39,888 nt of DNA from Verrucomicrobiia bacterium (GTDB lineage: Bacteria > Verrucomicrobiota > Verrucomicrobiia > Limisphaerales > UBA11358), in contig JASHPN010000152.1 of the NCBI GenBank assembly GCA_030038175.1, positions 1 through 39,888 on the forward strand, given 5' to 3'. The stretch's first letter is position 1. Every line of letters begins with the position of its first letter. The translations under genes were made by a program, and so were the position numbers. This document shows, one piece after another, positions 32,736 to 39,888 of this stretch. The notes beneath the pieces are model-generated. The model worked only from the letters and a program-made list of their open reading frames with translations, had not been told where the DNA came from and searched no databases.

Positions 32736-33413
32736 TTACGGCAAAGTGCTGCGCGGTCGTCCGCCGACAGCGCCCTGGACCTGGGTAAACCGGGCCACGG
32801 CCTGGGAGCGGGAGCGCACGTGCAGTTTTTCGTAGATGCGCCGGATGTAAGTATTTACAGTCGGCACACTGATGTGGAGCAGGTCGGCGATTTCCTTGTA
32901 AAGATAGCCTTTGGCCAGCAATTCGAGAACTTCGCGTTCGCGGGATGACAGTTCCGCAGCTTCGCCGAGTTGTTGGGCGGGCCTTTGAAATGACAGGACA
33001 ACTTTGCGCGCAATGTTGCTGGTCATCGGTGAACCGCCGGCGTGAACCTCTTTGATTGATTCCAGCAGTTCGCCGCGAGGCGTTTGTTTGATCAAATAGC
33101 CGGTGGCGCCCGCCGCCAGGGCGTCGAAGACGTGGTCCACGTCCTCATAAACCGTCAGCATCAGGAATTGGGTGTCGGGCAACAAGGATTTGAGGCGGCG
33201 AACGCCTTCGATGCCGCTCATCCCCGGGAGGTTGATATCCATCAAAACGACGGACGGTTTTTCCGCCGGCAGATGTTCGAGGGCATGTTCCGCGGTTTCA
33301 TGCTGGCCGGCGCATTTAAAGCCCGGAGCATGCCGGAACCAGTCCGCCAGGATTTCATTCGTGGGCGCATCGTCCTCAACTATGGACACGGAAATAGACA
33401 TTCTGCTCTTCAT
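32736..33413 (-). CDS. NarL/FixJ-family response regulator
   Basis: This 225-aa protein has a receiver (about 5-122) with VEDD, D59 in VVLMDINLPGMSG, TVYEDVDH and Lys in YLIKQTPRGE. A LuxR-type helix-turn-helix follows (about 150-215; LSSREREVLELLAKGYLYKE, IADLLHISVPTVNTYIRRIY). The C-terminal Arg/Pro tail is short. It lies 61 bp downstream of the propeller kinase on the same strand and is its obvious partner. A site of the 22-bp dyad family lies in that 61-bp gap, so it may have an autoregulated promoter. Start choice: ATG 33413 or the internal ATG at 33401 (MSISVSIVEDD). I infer that it binds the TGTC-N12-GACA sites. Confidence 0.94.
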   Translation of the reverse strand: MKSRMSISVSIVEDDAPTNEILADWFRHAPGFKCAGQHETAEHALEHLPAEKPSVVLMDINLPGMSGIEGVRRLKSLLPDTQFLMLTVYEDVDHVFDALAAGATGYLIKQTPRGELLESIKEVHAGGSPMTSNIARKVVLSFQRPAQQLGEAAELSSREREVLELLAKGYLYKEIADLLHISVPTVNTYIRRIYEKLHVRSRSQAVARFTQVQGAVGGRPRSTLP

Positions 33414-33438
33414 GATACTCCTGAATGATTTCTTCGTA

Positions 33439-33460
33439 TTGTCGTAATTTTTGATGACAG
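33439..33460. promoter_or_regulatory. TGTCGTCAA-type regulatory site 4
   Basis: The plus strand reads TTGTC-GTAATTTTTGAT-GACAG, a perfect TGTC-N12-GACA dyad in the 61-bp gap between the kinase stop and the regulator start. It lies 25 bp before ATG 33413, or 37 bp before ATG 33401. Confidence 0.6.
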
Positions 33461-33474
33461 AGCAGCGAGATGAT

Positions 33475-36462
33475 TTATGGGCGCAATGGCACGACGAATG
33501 TCACGGACGTTCCAACGCCCGGCGTAGAGCAAATATCGCACGAGCCATGGATTTCCGCAAGGCGGCGGGTCATGTTGGCGAGGCCGTTGCCGCGGGCAAT
33601 TCGGTCTTCTTTGGACCGAATTTTTTGAAGATCGGCCGGGTCAAAGCCGCGCCCATTGTCCGCCACAATGAGGATTAATTTTGACGGCTCCAATTGCAGC
33701 TGCACGCGGACCTCGTCGGCCAGGGCGTGTTTGACGACGTTATGCAAGGCTTCTTTGAAGGCGAGGAACAAATTATGGCGGACGTCGGCGGCGACGGGGA
33801 TGGAGGGCAACTGCAGCGCGACGTCGAGCCGGCAGCGGATTTTCGCCACGCTCAGATATTCGTAAGCGAATCGGCTCAAATAATTCGCCAAACTGTCCAG
33901 CCGGTCGTGGCGCGGATTCACCGCCCATACGATTTCGTCCATCGCCCGCGTCAATTCGCGCGCCGTGCGGTAGATGCGGTCCAGGTTGATGGTGATCGGT
34001 TCGGGCAGGCGGGCATCGCCGTGCACCGATTCGCTCAACATGACGATGCGCGTCAGGCTGGCGCCCAGATCGTCGTGAATGTCCTGAGCAATGCGGGAAC
34101 GTTCACGCTCGATGTCGCGCTGGCGCTCCGCGCGTTCAAGCCGGCGGCGCATCCGCCGCCGCGTATCGAACCAGACTACCCCGCCGGCGGCCAGCACGGT
34201 CGCCAGTCCGCCGCAAACATGGAACCAGGTTGTCTGCCAGAAATAGGGAAGGACCTCAAAGGCCAGGCTCGCGGCGTGTTCATTCCACACTCCGTCATTG
34301 TTGCAGGCGGTCACTTGAAACAGATAATTTCCGGGCGGGACGTAATTGTAAGTGGCCACCCGTTTCGCGCCGGCGTCCACCCAATCGGGCTCCAGATTGT
34401 TCAGCCGGCATTTGAACCGCACCTTTTCGGGCGTGACAAAACTCAGGCCGGTGTATTCGAACTCGATGCGGTGGCGGCCCGGCGGAACTTTAAAGGGCGC
34501 GGCGAACGGATGATCGTCCACCACCATAGACTCGATGACGACCGGGGGCGGCAAAGAGTTTGTTTTCACATTGGCCGGATCAACCGACACCAGCCCCTTG
34601 GCCGTGGCAAACCACAGCCGTCCATCCGCGGTTTTGCAGCCGGCCGATTGCAACCCTTCCGAACACTCCAGCGTCGGCATGCCTTCATTGATGCCGTACG
34701 TCAAAAATGGAACATTGGTAATGCCGCCGTCGGCGCAGCGGTTTAAATCCTCTTCCCGTGCGCGCAAAACGCCGCCGTAGGATCCCATCCAAAAATAGCC
34801 GCGGCCGTCCGATTCGATGTGGCCGATGACGCCGTTGGGCAGGCCTTGCGCCCGGTTGATGACGGAGAATTTTCCGTCCTTGAACCGGTCCAACCCGCCG
34901 CCAAACGTGCCAATCCAAAGCGACTGGTTGTCCCCAAAATGAAGGCACTCAATGAAATCCGAGGAGAGACCGTCGGATTTTGTGAATCGGCGAAATGTGC
35001 CGTCCTGGAGGCGCACCAGGCCGGTCCCCGCGGTGCCGAACCAGAGCGCGCCCGCGTGGTCCCGCGCCAGGGCGCGCACATCGCCGAAGGGCTTGCCGTC
35101 TATTTCATTGAGCTGTTCCAGTTTTCCATGTTGATAGCGCGCCGCGCCCTCCGATGCGCCGATCCAAAGCCGGCCTTCGGTAAATAAGAGAGCCGGAATC
35201 GGCAAAAGAAAATTTGTGAGACCCGGCGCAAAGTCAAATCGGTCGTCCTTCTGCGCAAACAATCCGCCGCCCCAGGTGCCGGCCCAAATTTTGCCCTGGT
35301 GGTCCGCCGCGAGCGACCAGATGTAGGAATTGCGGATGCCCTGGGCGCTGTCGAAGTTCGTCCACTTGCCGTCTTGCAGGCGATACAAGCCGGCTCCTTC
35401 AGTGCCCACCCAGAGCGCGCCGTTGGGCGCCGGCAACACGGAAAGGACGGGACAGCTCCTCCATTTGTCCGGCGGCGAAACCGTCTCCAGATTGCTGGGG
35501 CGGACGAGCACCAGGCCCTCGCCGGTGCCGCACCACAGGTTTTCCTCGCGATCCTCGCAAAGCGAAATCACCCAATCGGACGGCAAGCCGCTGGCGCGGT
35601 CAACGTGCAACGCCGGGGTGTTCGTGGCATGGGGAGAAACCAGCCAGAGGCCGTCATCCGACATGCCGCCGGCCAGTACGCCGAAGGACGTTTCCATGAG
35701 GTTGGCCACGACGCTCCACTGCCACGGCGCGGGGCCCAGGTCGGCCACCCATTTGCCTTCCTTCCATTTGCGGATGCGTCCATCGCAGGCGACCCAAAAC
35801 CCGCCGCCCCGGGCGGGGCAGAAACCCTGCACATAAATATTCGTGAAGATTCCGGGTGTCAACCGGCCGTCCTTGAGCGCGGACACCGCCCCTTCGCGTC
35901 CGACCCAGATCGTCCCATCCTCGCCGCGCGCCAGGGACACAACTTTAGAAACCCGGTCCGAGGGCGGCGAAAGAACTTTGCCGTCCCGCGCGCGCGCCAG
36001 TTCACCCGCTTCGTTCAACAGCCAAATGTCACCGACATTGTCGGCGGTAATCGCGTAAATTTTTCCGCCGCTCCAGTGGGCGTGCAACGGCACCGCGGTA
36101 AATTGGCCGTCCTGGTATTGCGAAACATCTCCGCTTTCCGTGCCAATCCAGAGCGTGCCGTCGGCGGCTTCAAACAGGCTCGTGATGCGGCTGCTGCGCA
36201 ATTCCGGAGTGTTGTTGTCGTCGAAGACCGTGAAGTGGACGCCGTCGAACCGGGCCAGTCCGTTGTAGGTGCCGACCCACAAATAGCCGTCGCGGGCCTG
36301 GACCACGGCGGTGACCTTGTTTTGCGGCAAACCTTGCTCCACCTGCCACGTGCGCGTAAAATAATCCGGCGCGGCGATCGCGGGAAAAAAATCGAAGGCG
36401 AACACCGCGATGAAGGGCGCCAGCCGGCAAAGCAGTTTGCCTGGAGTCGCGTGGAGGAGCAT
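33475..36462 (-). CDS. Two-component propeller sensor histidine kinase (Reg_prop / Y_Y_Y / HisKA_3)
   Basis: This 995-aa inner-membrane sensor has a signal or first helix (about 8-32) and about 12-14 Reg_prop repeats (LWVGTYNGLARFDG, LWIGTESGDVSQYQDG, LWVGTEGAGLYRLQDG, LWIGTFGGGLDRFKDG). These probably form two beta-propellers in the periplasm. A Y_Y_Y domain follows (about 640-725; RIEFEYTGLSF, VPPGNYLFQVTACN), then a membrane helix (about 730-752), HisKA_3 with H796 in AQDIHDDLGASL, and a HATPase domain (FKEALHNVVKHA, DNGRGFDP, GNGLANMTRRL). It lacks the C-terminal receiver/AraC part of Bacteroidetes HTCS; the regulator is a separate gene. In known systems this sensor type binds oligosaccharides. 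ATG 36462 is chosen as the start of the signal region. Confidence 0.93.
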   Translation of the reverse strand: MLLHATPGKLLCRLAPFIAVFAFDFFPAIAAPDYFTRTWQVEQGLPQNKVTAVVQARDGYLWVGTYNGLARFDGVHFTVFDDNNTPELRSSRITSLFEAADGTLWIGTESGDVSQYQDGQFTAVPLHAHWSGGKIYAITADNVGDIWLLNEAGELARARDGKVLSPPSDRVSKVVSLARGEDGTIWVGREGAVSALKDGRLTPGIFTNIYVQGFCPARGGGFWVACDGRIRKWKEGKWVADLGPAPWQWSVVANLMETSFGVLAGGMSDDGLWLVSPHATNTPALHVDRASGLPSDWVISLCEDREENLWCGTGEGLVLVRPSNLETVSPPDKWRSCPVLSVLPAPNGALWVGTEGAGLYRLQDGKWTNFDSAQGIRNSYIWSLAADHQGKIWAGTWGGGLFAQKDDRFDFAPGLTNFLLPIPALLFTEGRLWIGASEGAARYQHGKLEQLNEIDGKPFGDVRALARDHAGALWFGTAGTGLVRLQDGTFRRFTKSDGLSSDFIECLHFGDNQSLWIGTFGGGLDRFKDGKFSVINRAQGLPNGVIGHIESDGRGYFWMGSYGGVLRAREEDLNRCADGGITNVPFLTYGINEGMPTLECSEGLQSAGCKTADGRLWFATAKGLVSVDPANVKTNSLPPPVVIESMVVDDHPFAAPFKVPPGRHRIEFEYTGLSFVTPEKVRFKCRLNNLEPDWVDAGAKRVATYNYVPPGNYLFQVTACNNDGVWNEHAASLAFEVLPYFWQTTWFHVCGGLATVLAAGGVVWFDTRRRMRRRLERAERQRDIERERSRIAQDIHDDLGASLTRIVMLSESVHGDARLPEPITINLDRIYRTARELTRAMDEIVWAVNPRHDRLDSLANYLSRFAYEYLSVAKIRCRLDVALQLPSIPVAADVRHNLFLAFKEALHNVVKHALADEVRVQLQLEPSKLILIVADNGRGFDPADLQKIRSKEDRIARGNGLANMTRRLAEIHGSCDICSTPGVGTSVTFVVPLRP

Positions 36463-36515
36463 CTTTTTATTTTGACAACCGGCCGCCCGGGGCAGCAAGT
36501 CAATTTAACCTTTTC

Positions 36516-36537
36516 GCCTCATGTATTTTGACGACAT
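36516..36537. promoter_or_regulatory. TGTCGTCAA-type regulatory site 5, between divergent genes
   Basis: The minus strand reads ATGTC-GTCAAAATACAT-GAGGC, matching the dyad family except in the last half. It lies 53 bp from the kinase ATG (36462) and 65 bp from the GH31 ATG (36603), so it could serve both. Confidence 0.6.
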
Positions 36538-36602
36538 GACGAATGCGCGTGAGTCGGCCAAATTGAACAAATATTGTCCGCTCAAAGAAATTCCGGATTG
36601 AC

Positions 36603-39017
36603 ATGATTGCCCTGAACAAAACCACGATCGCGAGTTTCCTGGGCCTCGCCGCCACAGCAGCCGCAGCAGCCACAGCGGCCATGGCCGCCACCTCGCCGCT
36701 GCTCAATGAGCCGGTGGATATCAGCCCTGATTTTCGCGATTTTGCCAATACCTATTTTCTGGCCGACCAGCTTGCCGATTTTGACCCCGCCACCGGCCAG
36801 GGCCAAATCCAGTGGCAGCGCGCCCAGTATTTCACCCGGCAGGCCTTCGACAACATGCTGGCGGGCATCAAGCCGGTGGGCCCGAACGAATTTCCTGACA
36901 CGGAATATGCCGCCAACCCAACCCTGCCCTTTTCCATTCAGTTCGTTTCGCCGCGCACGATCCGGCTGCGCATCACCAGCGGCCCGCAATTTCACCGGTC
37001 CGGGGAGGAACTCATGCTCGATGGCCCGGTGCCGGAGGATCATTCGTGGAACTATCAAAAAATCCCCGGTGGCTACCGGTACACGGGCGCGTTCGGTTCG
37101 GTGGCGATTCTGGAAAATCCGTGGCACATCGAGATTCGCGACGCCACTGGAAGGTTGTTGACCCAAACCGATCACGCGTCCGACAACGCCACGACGTTTA
37201 CGCCGATTCTGCCGTTTTCCTTCGTGCGCCGTTCCTCGGATTATTCGCGCAGCATGGACGCGGTGTTCACGCTTTCGCCGGGCGAAAAGATTTTCGGCTG
37301 CGGCGAATCCTTCACCGCGCTGGACAAGCGGGGGCAAAAGGTCGTGCTCTGGACCACCGACGCCAACGGCATCCAGAACCAGCGAATGTACAAGCCGATC
37401 CCATTTTTCATGAGCAGCCGCGGCTACGGCATGTTCGTCCACACCAGCACGCCCATCACCTGCGATTTCGGATATTCGTTCAGCGGCGTCAGTTCGCTGA
37501 TGGCGGGCGACGATGAACTGGACCTGTTCATCTTTCTGGGCACGCCCAAAGAAATCCTGGGCGAATACACCGCGCTGACGGGGCGATCGCCGATGCCGCC
37601 GTTGTGGTCGTTCGGCCTGTGGATGAGCCGCTGCACCTATAACAGCGAAAAACAGGTGCGCGACGTGGCCGCTCAATTGCGTGAAAACCGGATTCCCTGC
37701 GATGTGATTCACCTGGACACCGGATGGTTCGAAACCGATTGGCGCTGCGATTATCTATTTTCAACGAACCGCTTTCCCACGCCCCGGCGGATGATTTCCG
37801 ATTTGAAGGACGAGGGTTTCCACATTTCCTTGTGGCAATTGCCGTATTTTGTCCCGAAAAATTCCCTCTTCGACGAATTGGTCACGGACGATCTGGTGGT
37901 GCGCGACGGCAAAGACAACCTGCCGCAGGAAGACGCGGTGCTGGATTTCTCGAATCCGCGGACCGTCACGTGGTACCAAAGCCATCTCGCGACGCTTCTG
38001 AAAATGGGCGTGGGCGCCATCAAAGCGGATTTCGGCGAAGCGGCGCCGTTGAACGGAATATACGCTGACCGGCGCTCCGGATTTTACGAGCACAATCTCT
38101 ATCCGTTGCGCTATAACAAGGCTGTCGCGGACATTACCCGGCGCGTTACCGGCGAAAACATCATCTGGGCGCGCAGCGCGTGGGCGGGCAGCCAGCGTTA
38201 TCCCATTCATTGGGGCGGCGACGCCGAAAGCACGGACCAGGGTATGTCGGCCGAATTGCGAGGCGGCCTTTCGCTGGGCTTGTGTGGCTTTTCCTTTTGG
38301 AGCCATGACATCGGTGGTTTCACGGCCAGTTCCGTCGCTGCCATGGACAAAAACCTTTACTTGCGCTGGCTGGCCTTTGGCATGCTGACGTCGCACAGCC
38401 GTTGCCACGGCGAGGCGCCCAAAGAACCGTGGCACTACGGCGCGGATTTCATGGACAAATTCCGCGCGATTGACGATTTGAAATACGAGCTGATGCCCTA
38501 CATCTATGCGCAGGCCAAAGATTGTTCCGAACGCGGGCTGCCGATGCTGCGGGCGCTATTCATCGAGTTTCCCGGTGATCCCGGCTCATGGCAAATTGAC
38601 GATGAATACATGTTTGGCTCGGACATGCTGGTCGCGCCTTTGATGCACGAAGATGCGACGGGGCGAAATGTCTATTTGCCGCCGGGGAACTGGGACGATT
38701 TTCAGACGGGCAAAAGCTATTCCGGGGGGTGGAATCAAATCGAGGCCGGCGAAATCCCCGCCGTCATTCTGGTGCGCGACGGCTCGGCGATTCCCGAAAT
38801 TAACCTGGCGCAATGCACCCGGGACATGGATTGGTCAAAACTCGCATTGCGCGTTTTCGCCAAAAATACGCCGACCGCCGGCGGTCTCGTTTACTTGCCG
38901 GGCGAGACGGAATTGCATCATCTGACGCTGCAATCGGAAAATAGCGCCTTTCAATTGGTCAACGATCCGCTGGCGGGAAAAGTTGCGTGGACAATATCCG
39001 ACGGCGAAGTTCATTGA
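36603..39017 (+). CDS. Secreted GH31 alpha-glycosidase (alpha-xylosidase-like)
   Basis: This 804-aa enzyme has an Ala-rich signal peptide (FLGLAATAAAAATAAMA), an N-terminal beta-sandwich (about 60-310; GCGESFTALDKRGQKVVLWT), a TIM barrel (about 325-660) and C-terminal beta domains. The nucleophile is D476 in AIKADFGEAAP and the acid/base is D540 in HWGGDAEST, both in the YicI-like context (KxDFGE, HWGGD). WSFGLWMSRCTY and HLDTGWFE are also alpha-xylosidase style. GH31 includes alpha-glucosidases, but the KADFGE context favours xylosidase, i.e. release of xylose from xyloglucan. It is divergent from the propeller kinase across a 140-bp region carrying a regulatory dyad, and followed 2 bp later by the next gene. 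Confidence 0.93.
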   Translation: MIALNKTTIASFLGLAATAAAAATAAMAATSPLLNEPVDISPDFRDFANTYFLADQLADFDPATGQGQIQWQRAQYFTRQAFDNMLAGIKPVGPNEFPDTEYAANPTLPFSIQFVSPRTIRLRITSGPQFHRSGEELMLDGPVPEDHSWNYQKIPGGYRYTGAFGSVAILENPWHIEIRDATGRLLTQTDHASDNATTFTPILPFSFVRRSSDYSRSMDAVFTLSPGEKIFGCGESFTALDKRGQKVVLWTTDANGIQNQRMYKPIPFFMSSRGYGMFVHTSTPITCDFGYSFSGVSSLMAGDDELDLFIFLGTPKEILGEYTALTGRSPMPPLWSFGLWMSRCTYNSEKQVRDVAAQLRENRIPCDVIHLDTGWFETDWRCDYLFSTNRFPTPRRMISDLKDEGFHISLWQLPYFVPKNSLFDELVTDDLVVRDGKDNLPQEDAVLDFSNPRTVTWYQSHLATLLKMGVGAIKADFGEAAPLNGIYADRRSGFYEHNLYPLRYNKAVADITRRVTGENIIWARSAWAGSQRYPIHWGGDAESTDQGMSAELRGGLSLGLCGFSFWSHDIGGFTASSVAAMDKNLYLRWLAFGMLTSHSRCHGEAPKEPWHYGADFMDKFRAIDDLKYELMPYIYAQAKDCSERGLPMLRALFIEFPGDPGSWQIDDEYMFGSDMLVAPLMHEDATGRNVYLPPGNWDDFQTGKSYSGGWNQIEAGEIPAVILVRDGSAIPEINLAQCTRDMDWSKLALRVFAKNTPTAGGLVYLPGETELHHLTLQSENSAFQLVNDPLAGKVAWTISDGEVH

Positions 39018-39019
39018 GT

Positions 39020-39888
39020 ATGAGGGTGAAAGAGACATGGCTGATGGCCGCCGCGCTGCTCTGCGTTCCGTGGTTCTGCCGGGCGGGTAGTTATACCAAC
39101 TTTAACGTCGCGGTTTACATTCCCGTCAACATCGTCCACAGCTTCGAAGACCCGAGCGTGTTGAACCGCCAATGGGACACCATCAGCCGGCAGTTGAAGG
39201 TGGACAAAGTTTATATCGAAGTTCAGCGCGACCGGCAAACGAACAGCGATGCGCTGCTGGAAAGCGTCAAACAATTCTTTCTCGCCCGCGGCGTGCGTGT
39301 GGCCGGCGGCATGGCACTCTCCGACGGCAGCGACGGCGGCCAGTTCAAATCATTTTGCTATACCGACCCCAGGGACCGCGCGTTCATCGAGGGCGCCTCC
39401 GAACTGGCCGCGCGGCATTTCGATGAAATCATCCAGGACGATTTCTTTTTCAGCACGACCAAAAATGATTCGGACATCGCCGCTAAAGGAGACCGGACCT
39501 GGACGCAATTCCGGCTGGCCCTCATGGATGATGCCGCGGAAAATTTGATCATCAAACCGGCGCGGGCGGTCAATCCGCGGGTCAAGCTGGTGATTAAATT
39601 TCCCAATTGGTACGAGCATTTTCAGGGGCTGGGCTATGACCTGGACCGCGAGCCCCGGCTTTTCGACGGCATTTATACCGGGACGGAAACACGGGACCCG
39701 GTCATCACGGACCAGCATTTGCAGCAATATGAGAGCTACGAAGTTTTCCGCTACTTTGAAAACGTCGCGCCCGGGCGCAACGGCGGGGGGTGGGTGGACA
39801 CTTATAGCCTCCGTTATCTTGACCGATATGCCGAGCAGTTGTGGGACACGCTGTTCGCCAAAGCGCCGCAAATCATGCTTTTCGAATG
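39020..39888 (+). CDS. Uncharacterised secreted protein (partial, runs off window end)
   Basis: From ATG 39020 the frame is open to 39888 (at least 289 residues, no stop). There is a signal peptide (WLMAAALLCVPWFCRAG), then a TIM-barrel-like run of strands and helices: NVAVYIPVNIV, VDKVYIEVQRDRQ, RGVRVAGGMALS, FDEIIQDDFFFS, NPRVKLVIKFPNWY, FDGIYTGTETRDP, KAPQIMLFE. Acidic pairs sit at strand ends (IIQDDFFF, IYTGTETRD), suggesting a glycoside-hydrolase-like active site. I recall similar unassigned proteins in polysaccharide loci but know of no function. It starts 2 bp after the GH31 stop, so it is in the same operon and probably acts on the same substrate. The start is unambiguous. Confidence 0.85.
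   Translation, partial: MRVKETWLMAAALLCVPWFCRAGSYTNFNVAVYIPVNIVHSFEDPSVLNRQWDTISRQLKVDKVYIEVQRDRQTNSDALLESVKQFFLARGVRVAGGMALSDGSDGGQFKSFCYTDPRDRAFIEGASELAARHFDEIIQDDFFFSTTKNDSDIAAKGDRTWTQFRLALMDDAAENLIIKPARAVNPRVKLVIKFPNWYEHFQGLGYDLDREPRLFDGIYTGTETRDPVITDQHLQQYESYEVFRYFENVAPGRNGGGWVDTYSLRYLDRYAEQLWDTLFAKAPQIMLFE

Noticed and set aside
33475-36462. Interpretation of the propeller kinase as a Bacteroidetes-type hybrid two-component system (HTCS)
   Set aside because: There is no C-terminal receiver or AraC domain. The HisKA_3 kinase pairs with a separate NarL-type regulator, so it is only functionally analogous.
36646-36690. Run of Ala codons (GCAGCCGCAGCAGCCACAGC) in the GH31 signal peptide as a possible slippage site
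   Set aside because: The frame is intact and Ala-rich signal peptides are common in high-GC genomes. The repeat is short and mixed in codons.

Overview
The window is high-GC DNA with short intergenic gaps, many small dispersed repeats, PEP-CTERM proteins, DUF1559-like pseudopilins and secreted proteins with LamG/Ig modules and Tat or Sec signals. This mix, together with the IYNYCDRWCERC-type protein remnant, fits Verrucomicrobiota, probably a Pedosphaera/Limisphaerales-like soil or freshwater lineage. The assignment is inferred from protein style, not from a marker gene. I found no rRNA, tRNA, CRISPR array, transposase or phage module.

Layout. 1-678 is non-coding and holds a 266-bp direct repeat. 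679-2789 (minus) is a two-component operon (OmpR-type regulator, short-loop histidine kinase, XRE protein). A PepSY lipoprotein gene follows at 3168-3479 (minus). 3697-8053 (plus) encodes a YncE-like propeller, an outer-membrane barrel and a Tat-exported GH2 glycosidase. 8391-12730 is housekeeping: thiH-thiS, a LAB_N/zinc-ribbon fusion, two tiny membrane proteins on the opposite strand, infA and a beta-CASP metallo-beta-lactamase RNase-like protein. 12929-17628 is a three-gene signalling operon (multi-PAS kinase, stand-alone receiver, receiver-PAS-kinase-receiver hybrid). 17864-19348 is rhaB. 19659-20988 (minus) holds an O-methyltransferase and a frameshifted small Cys-rich gene. 20989-22319 is a repeat-rich gene desert leading to a PEP-CTERM gene.

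23458-39888 looks like a carbohydrate/secretome locus. On the minus strand it has two pseudopilins, a lipoprotein, a GH-A-clan (GH51-like) glycosidase, a large LamG/Ig secreted protein, a PEP-CTERM protein, a NarL-type regulator and a 995-aa propeller sensor kinase. On the plus strand, divergent from the kinase, are a secreted GH31 alpha-xylosidase-like enzyme and an uncharacterised secreted protein that runs off the window end.

The most interesting observation is a conserved 22-bp dyad (WTGTC-N12-GACA, core TGTCGTCAAWWWT). It occurs 25-65 bp upstream of five transcription units in 25-37 kb: the lipoprotein, the LamG protein, the PEP-CTERM protein, the NarL-type regulator itself, and the divergent kinase/GH31 pair. 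I infer a local regulon controlled by the propeller kinase and NarL-type regulator, functionally like a Bacteroidetes hybrid-sensor PUL but built from separate kinase and regulator.

The second theme is at least four families of small non-autonomous repeats: a GGAGCGCGG-ended MITE-like element, a 240-bp element with four GC hairpins and GCATCTCA ends, a GGCAGGGACG-ended element, and GTATGCTCC-type palindromes. Copies of the first supply the likely start codons of two pseudopilin genes, and one copy is tandemly duplicated with a 160-bp period.
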